A DNA stretch of 64,000 nt, from the NCBI GenBank assembly GCA_036571765.1, contig BROE01000020.1, positions 6,811,140 to 6,875,139 on the forward strand, written 5' to 3'. Under the pieces are notes generated by a model that was not told where the DNA came from, did not search any database, and saw nothing but the letters and a program-made list of their open reading frames with translations. The stretch is from Plecoglossus altivelis (Eukaryota; Chordata; Actinopteri; Osmeriformes; Plecoglossidae). A program made the position numbers and the translations under genes. Positions 59,101 to 64,000 of this stretch are shown piece by piece (the stretch's first letter is position 1; every line of letters starts with the position of its first letter).

Positions 59101-62100
59101 ATCCTCCACCTTTGAGTGCAGATGCCACAGTAAAAATGTAAGCAGATTTCCGTATGCCCTAAAAACGACTACATTTCTTCCTGCTGAAACTAGCTATCCC
59201 CACGCACCGAATGAAAATAAAACTAAAAACTAATTAACCCCAAAACAGGGAGGACATTTCCTAGCTTGTTAAATGAGGCTGTCACAGCGTGAACCCTGTT
59301 CTGCTCTGGTCTGCCTGGCTCCCCCCTGTTCTGCTCTGGTCTGCTCTGCCTGGCTCCCCCCTGTTCTGCTCTGGTCTGCTCTGCCTGGCTCCCCCCTGTT
59401 CTGCTCTGGTCTGCCTGGCCCCTGTGATACACTCACTCAAGACTCCTAACACCAGAGAGAATGATGTCATGCCATGTATTACCGCACACAAACACACAGA
59501 GAATGATGTCATGCCATGTATTACTGCACACAAACACACAGAGCAACGCTCCCTTGGTGTACGTGTTCAGTTTCATGTTTTGTCTCTCCTCGCAACTTAA
59601 CATCTAAAATGGAATTTGTATTCAAAACAAAGAACCCCCTGACGACCAGACGCCCTCCAACAGCAGCGTCAGCGTGAAGGTGACATGTCCAGGCTCCAGT
59701 CTCACTCACCTCTTGGGAATGTGCTGTCCTCCCCAGGTGATGGTGACGGTGTACTTGCCGGTGGCATTGGGGTAATACTCATAAGCATACACACCGTCCA
59801 GAGCCTCCTTCTGCTTCACAGGCTCCTCAATACCTTCTAGAACACACAAACACAGTCATGTGTCAGACATATTTACACTAAGGCTGGGTGATATCCCTGG
59901 GCAGGGAAAGCTAGCATGGCATTAGAATCCTATTTGCTCACTCGCTGACAAGGTTGGCACACATCGACCACTCAACACAGTCGCGTCACGAAGCCATAAA
60001 ACATGTCTCTCTCTAGTGCGTAAATCAATCCGGTGCGCCCAGTGACCCGGCTCAGGAAGATCCAGGAATGAGCCTGTCTGAGTGCCATGCAGGCTGGGCT
60101 CCATGGTGCCTGCCTCTAAGCCAGCTGGACCTTGGGCGGTCTGGGCGGTCTGGGCGGGCTGGTACCAGGGGAACAGCTTGGGCCTGGGCCCTCCATGGCC
60201 CTCAGTCCAGAGCTGTACTCCCTTCCAAAACCTGCCTCCCTCCCATGTGTCCTTAATTACTCCACAGACTGGATACGACTGAGCTTGTCTGAAGCAGAGC
60301 TCCTAGTCCTCTACACCCTGTTGTCAGCCGGTAATTACTGGTAAATAAACCCCAATAGGGGTTATGAAGTGGCAGGATTTGGAACAATGACCGGCTTCCT
60401 GAACAAAACGTGTACGTAGGATCCCAGAAGGAGCTTGAACAGACACTTTGTGTGTGCTCATCTACTCACTGTATGTATGGTCTCATGTCTATTTACTGTA
60501 TGCATCTTCTCATGTCTACTTACTGTGTGTGTGTGTGTGTGTATGTTATATCTACTAACTGTGTTCGTGTGTGTGTATTCTCATGTCTACTCAGTGTGTG
60601 TGTGTGTGTTATATCTACTAACTGTGTTCGTGTGTGTGTGTTCTCATGTCTACTCACTGTGTGTGTGTTATATCTACTAACTGTGTTCGTGTGTGTGTGT
60701 TCTCATTTCTACTCACTGTGTGTGTGTTCTCATGTCTACTCACTGTGTGTGTGTGTTATATCTACTAACTGTGTTCGTGTGTGTGTGTTCTCATGTCTAC
60801 TCACTGTGTGTGTGTTCTCATGTCTACTCACTGTGTGTGTGTGTATGTTATATCTACTAACTGTGTGTGTGTTCTCATGTCTACTCACTATGTGTGTGTG
60901 TTCTCATGTCTACTCACTCGGCCCCTTGACTGTGACCTTCAGGTCTCCACTGCCGGCGTTGCGTGTGTCCACCTTGAAGTCAGCCACCTGGCGCACTCGG
61001 ACACCCCTGGGCTGCAGCCCACGCCCTGTGGCTCGACACGCGTTGGGCACGGAGGCTGGACAGTCAGACACACACACACACACACGTATTGAAATCATTA
61101 AAACCTCCGATTCTGGGAAGGACTACATGGTTACAGAGTAAGCGTCAAGACTGAAGACAAACAGACTACTATACAGGTGTCACAAGAGTCACACTTCCTA
61201 CACACGCACAAGAACCTGTATGACAAACCTTTGGCATATCATCTTATTTAAATTGATATAGAAAAGGAATAATGGTGCAGGCATTAAGGAGTCAGAGGAT
61301 GACAGCTGGTGAGTTTAATAAAGTTAATGATATAGTATTCAACAAGAAAAGAGAAATTGTTTTAAACTTCGGAGGGAGAAAAATGACATCAGCAGGTTAT
61401 ACAGCATACCATTTTATATAGCCTACTCTTCTGAGAACGATGCTTGTGGTCAAATGTAAGGCTTTTTTTGTGTATCTGGTAGGCAAAGACGTACTCCACA
61501 AACCACAGATTTTAGTCCATTTTAAGTGAATGGAGAGTCATAAAAGATATTAAGGAATCTCAACAGCCACCGCTGAGCCTAAAGTTCCTCTGACAACTGT
61601 CCTGAAATAACTTTTGATACTTTTCTTTTACAATTCAACGAGGGGTCTGTTTGCTCCACATAAAACAAGGAGATTTAAAAATTATTGTCATTGTTTTTAT
61701 TTCACATTATTTTGGAAAAATCTATTCGCGAGCCCTCTATAAAACGTTGTGTGAGTTAAGTAGAGTGGCCTGGTTTGGAAAAGCTGCCTCAGGGAGAAAG
61801 AATTTGAATTTTATGAGGCTTGGCTGCGTTCGCGAACACTCCTGTCCACTGTGTCCGGGACCTGGAGCCCTGTTCACTTGCATAAGGGTTTCCCCTCTCC
61901 CTCTCTCCCCCCTGTCTTCCCTGTGTGACTCACTCACACCTCCACCAAGCACCACTCTGTGCCATGTCCTCACTCTAGCACTACACAAGCTCCAGGCTGC
62001 ACCACCAGACCTGCAGGCTGCACCACCTCACCCCCCAGCTGTCAGTGACCCAAGACTGTGCTACCTGAATGACTTGTTAACCAGCACCGGAAACATGCTA

Positions 62101-63382
62101 GTGAGATGTGTGATGCAAGAGGCTCGGTGTCACCCATGTACAATAACAAGCCTTCTGATACTAATGCTTTCATTTATCGGACACATGAGACGTAAGGGAG
62201 GGGGGCTTGAACTTTCAACCTCTTGATCTGAAGTCACAGAACAATAAGTATCCTACACCTCTCTGTATAATGTGGTCGCTTGTCTTGAAATTGAGATTTT
62301 TTTGCAAGTAGATTCAAACCAGCCCACCAGAGTGGTTGTTAAGAGGGTTCCTACCAGGGCCAATGTTGACAGTGCAGGGGCTCTTGGGAATGGCAATGCC
62401 CCCAAAGGTGATGGTGATCGTGTGGGGACCCGCCTGGGTGGGTTTGTAGGTACAGCGGAACACACTGTCGCCCTTGTCCTCCATCAAGACCTCGACACTC
62501 TTCCCCCCCTGGGGGTCCTTGATGACGGCTGTGACGTCTCCCACTCCGGCCCCTGTGGAACGCCAACAACAGACTTGAGCCATCCACATATTGATGCAAT
62601 ACATTCATATAGCAGATGCTTTGATCCAAAGAGATGTACCTATACAAAAGTGCAGCCATCCGAATTTACTAGCCAAATCGCAAAGTAACCACATCTCAGC
62701 TATCAGGCATGGTGAAGAATAAATACTGTAGTTCAACAGCAATGTGAATAGCATTAGCTAGCTAATCAAGGCATGGTGAGAGAGGGGAACGAGTGGAGCA
62801 CTAACCTGCGGTGTAGATGTCAAAGTAGGTGGGTTTATTAGCGATGTTCCCCAAGGGCTCCAGGCCCGGCCCCTTAGCTGTGACCTTGGTGGGGTCACCC
62901 TGGGCCTTGTCCACGTTCACCTCAAACGGACTCTTGGGGATTTCCTGGCCTGCGAACAGCACCGTCACCTGCACAGGACCAAGCAACAACCACCATCAGA
63001 CCCCTGTCTTCAGACGCATCCTTGATCTGGGACGTCTCCACAGACAGCCCTCATGTCCTACCTTGTGAGGGCCCATGACTTGGGGCACGTAGGTCACACT
63101 GTAGGTCTTCTTGCCCTCGTTGGGGACGGCTTTCACCTGGGAGCAGACAAGGACCCAATGAGTGATTTGAGAAGGGTGCATCACTAAATGAACGAACCAA
63201 TGGTTAGGTGGTCCTCAGTCTGGTCTCCAGGCCCACCATCGGCAGTGTTTCAAAGGATCCTACCTCTTCTCTGGTGCCCTCTGGGTCCTCCACGTAGACA
63301 GTGACCTGGCCCTGGCCGGCACTGAAGGCATCCACAGTGAACACTGCAGGACGCATCACCCTGTTCCCCACTGGTTCAATAC
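35361..63382 (-). CDS. flnb: FLNB, filamin B (Ig-like repeats 1-24; 5' end outside the window)
   Basis: Forty-two coding exons join in phase without a break to give about 2,337 residues, matching human FLNB (2,602) from about residue 262 to the end. The actin-binding CH1-CH2 domain lies beyond base 64000. Filamin B is a dimeric actin cross-linker and mechanosensing scaffold important in cartilage, vertebrae and vessels. The rod consists of about 95-residue Ig-like repeats, each closing with a PxSPF motif. Hinge 1 is present at 48682-48762. The last repeat (35361-35548 plus part of 35737-35925) is the dimerisation domain and ends in GSPFQVTVP. FLNB rather than FLNA or FLNC is supported by AVKWGEEHIPGSPF, SSDASKVLSRGSGLSKAY, QVKLGSAADFSLDI, SHPQKVKVFGPGVERSGLKA and the neighbouring genes. 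Exon coordinates are in the three following entries. Confidence 0.97.
37609..37650 (-). other. 42-base intron in flnb
   Basis: Bounded by GTGAGG at 37650 downward and CCTAG at the acceptor end. It splits the repeat-22 sequence SELEQ from DKYAIRF, where human filamin B reads SELEPDKYAVRF without an insert. It is G-rich on the transcribed strand (a 9-base G run) and is a multiple of three with no in-frame stop, so retention would add 14 residues. Confidence 0.75.
40161..40346 (-). CDS. Candidate alternative flnb exon resembling the filamin C repeat-20 insert
   Basis: A 186-base interval in the 2-kb intron between flnb exons 42002-41880 and 39887-39621. It starts after a textbook acceptor (CTCTTTGCAG with a long pyrimidine tract) at 40347-40348 and ends at a donor GTGCGT (40160 downward). 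It is open throughout in the frame set by its neighbours (phase 1 in, phase 1 out) and GC-rich, unlike the surrounding intron. It would add 62 residues, with TWFLLALSREVLSR at its start and VLGRAEG later. Filamin C carries an insertion of about 80 residues at exactly this place, beginning NWFQ and containing an LGR motif (recalled sequence). The resemblance is partial, so inclusion in mRNA is unproven. Confidence 0.5.
44141..44477. other. Assembly gap (337 N)
   Basis: A run of N inside the flnb intron between exons 44818-44645 and 44082-43924. The flanking exons join in phase and match the filamin B sequence without missing residues, so no constitutive coding sequence is lost. Confidence 0.99.
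48285..48675. repeat. Minisatellite next to the flnb hinge-1 exon
   Basis: Five copies of a roughly 70-80-base unit containing GAGATCTCCCTGAAGTAGTG, followed by (TG)n and ATCATAGGGTATGTCTGTG, with variable (TG)n length. The array begins within 10-20 bases of the hinge-exon donor (48680-48681). Confidence 0.92.
49687..49756. repeat. Two-copy 37-bp direct repeat
   Basis: GGGTCAGTGCTGCTGGTGAG followed by TGTACTGATGGTGTT occurs twice in tandem in a flnb intron. Confidence 0.8.
50157..50183. repeat. (GT)n microsatellite beside a flnb exon
   Basis: Thirteen GT units beginning 13 bases inside the intron after the exon that ends at 50196. Confidence 0.9.
56152..56157 (-). promoter_or_regulatory. 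Candidate intronic poly(A) signal of flnb
   Basis: AATAAA on the minus strand with a GT-rich element (TGTCTTGTTTGG) about 25 bases downstream. It lies in the flnb intron following the repeat-5 exon 57459-57316. Reading through that exon's donor continues open for about 57 codons to a stop at 57145-57147, leaving a UTR-like interval of about 1 kb. Confidence 0.4.
59290..59541. repeat. Two adjacent minisatellites in a flnb intron
   Basis: The first (59290-59422) has about four units of 30-35 bases with CTGTTCTGCTCTGGTCTG. The second (59457-59541) is two 42-base units with GAATGATGTCATGCCATGTA. Confidence 0.9.
60459..60917. repeat. Minisatellite containing repeated copies of a flnb donor sequence
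   Basis: Composite units of (GT)n, TCTCATGTCTACTCACTGTG and TTATATCTACTAACTGTGTTC. On the transcribed strand the array starts at the donor of exon 61055-60918 (GTGAGTAGACATGAGAAC) and repeats that same sequence, or close variants, roughly eight times across the intron. Confidence 0.9.
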
Positions 63383-64000
63383 CTGCGAGAGGAGGAGGAG
63401 GAGGAGGAGGGAAAAGGGGTGCAGATGAGTAAACTGCTGACAGGAAGTAGTCACTGAAAATCTAACCATCCAATTCAACACAGGGGATCCTGTCAGGTTA
63501 GCCAGCATGCACAGAGCGGGTGATAAGCGTTCCCGGCCGTGGCCCATATGATGAAAGATCCTGTAGATCAGTAGGAAAGCATGTGTTTTTGCTGTATCTC
63601 TCTACAGAGGAATGTGGGAGGAGATGGAAAGCTGAATGAAATACAGGGGGTTTGTTTAAGACTGAGAGGAGCCAAAGAGCACTGATTTTTTCCACAGGAC
63701 CCACAAGTAAAACCCAGGCGGCATATAGGGGGCTTGTGCTGTTGGGATGAGGTGAAGGAAAAATGGTGTTACTGCAGAAGCTGTTACCCTGTATGTTATA
63801 CATGGGAAAGCTGGCTGCAGTGTGGCGATCAGATGGGGCGCTAGAGGATAGTGGGTGGGGGGGGGGGGAGGGGGGGGGGGGCGGAGTAGGGGAATGCTGT
63901 CTATTGTTGATGCTAATGAGCAGACATTTCCTCGCATTGTAACAGCAACCTTTACCGTTTCCATTGACTAAGAAGGGACCGCAGCCATTGATCTCAAAAC
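63383..64000. other. flnb intron to the right edge
   Basis: No further filamin exon is recognised. It contains a (GAG)n stretch at about 63390-63412 and G homopolymers at about 63856-63882. Confidence 0.5.

Larger units (their letters stand above)
57316..63382 (-). other. flnb: flnb exons for repeats 1-5
   Basis: Exons (high to low): 63382-63264, 63136-63062, 62968-62806, 62552-62355, 61055-60918, 59836-59710, 58435-58299, 58160-57967, 57689-57576 and 57459-57316. The first begins in phase 1 with GIEPVGNRVM, equivalent to the start of repeat 1. Others carry DKAQGDPTKVTAKGPGLEP, VEDKGD-type strands, ADFKVDTRNAGSGDLKV, FVAESIGTDVGVLGFAIEGP and CDDEDIQDSPF. Every junction was checked for a shared phase. 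The preceding exon (KARAYGRG-type) was not found left of 64000. Confidence 0.93.

Noticed and set aside
35361..63382. Filamin C as the identity of the large gene
   Set aside because: The insert exon and the SPMIP1-like neighbour point to FLNC, but the repeat sequences throughout and the DNASE1L3-ABHD6-PXK-PDHB-KCTD6 linkage fit FLNB much better.
63956..64000. Possible exon fragment at the right edge (FEINGCGPFLVNGNG before a GT)
   Set aside because: Too short to judge, and it does not resemble the expected filamin exon preceding repeat 1.
1..64000. CRISPR arrays, bacterial operons, tRNA or rRNA genes, viral or toxin genes
   Set aside because: None recognised on reading either strand; the tandem repeats present are eukaryotic micro- and minisatellites without spacer structure.

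Overview
The window is a stretch of vertebrate nuclear DNA, almost certainly from a ray-finned (teleost-type) fish. Genes are split by GT-AG introns, the proteins are clear vertebrate orthologues, introns are short, and microsatellites and minisatellites are dense. Gene content and order match the human 3p14.3 block FLNB - DNASE1L3 - ABHD6 - RPP14/HTD2 - PXK - PDHB - KCTD6 (human order recalled from general knowledge), read here from right to left.

Layout from the left edge: the 5' end of an unrecognised secreted protein gene (- strand, signal-peptide exon 300-369); kctd6 (-, 1573-2259); pdhb (-, 4446-7096, last exon damaged); pxk (-, 9145-17838, all 18 coding exons); the bicistronic htd2 and rpp14 transcription unit (-, 18578-20357); abhd6 (-, 21612-24429, 8 coding exons); dnase1l3 (+, 27030-31501, exon 3 not found); a small sperm microtubule inner protein-like gene (-, 32661-33116); and flnb (-, 35361 to beyond the right edge). 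For flnb, 42 coding exons cover repeat 1 to the stop codon. The actin-binding domain lies outside the window. A 337-base N gap (44141-44477) sits inside a flnb intron and removes no coding sequence.

The genes are ordinary housekeeping, signalling, lipid, nuclease and cytoskeletal genes held together by ancient linkage, not a functional cluster. The exception is rpp14/htd2: the rpp14 stop codon and the htd2 start codon lie 38 bases apart in one exon, the known vertebrate two-cistron arrangement.

The most notable observations are: (1) a 186-base open exon inside flnb at the exact position and phase of the filamin C repeat-20 insertion, with WF and LGR landmarks resembling that insert; (2) the small SPMIP1/ATP6V1FNB-like gene beside flnb, a neighbour I recall from the FLNC locus; (3) a 42-base G-rich flnb intron; (4) an intronic array of repeated copies of a flnb 5' splice-site sequence; (5) loss or non-assembly of the dnase1l3 exon that carries a catalytic Glu; (6) a frame-disrupted last pdhb exon; (7) a possible intronic poly(A) site that would truncate flnb after repeat 5. 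All exon boundaries were read by eye from splice sites and checked for reading phase. No alignment or database search was run.
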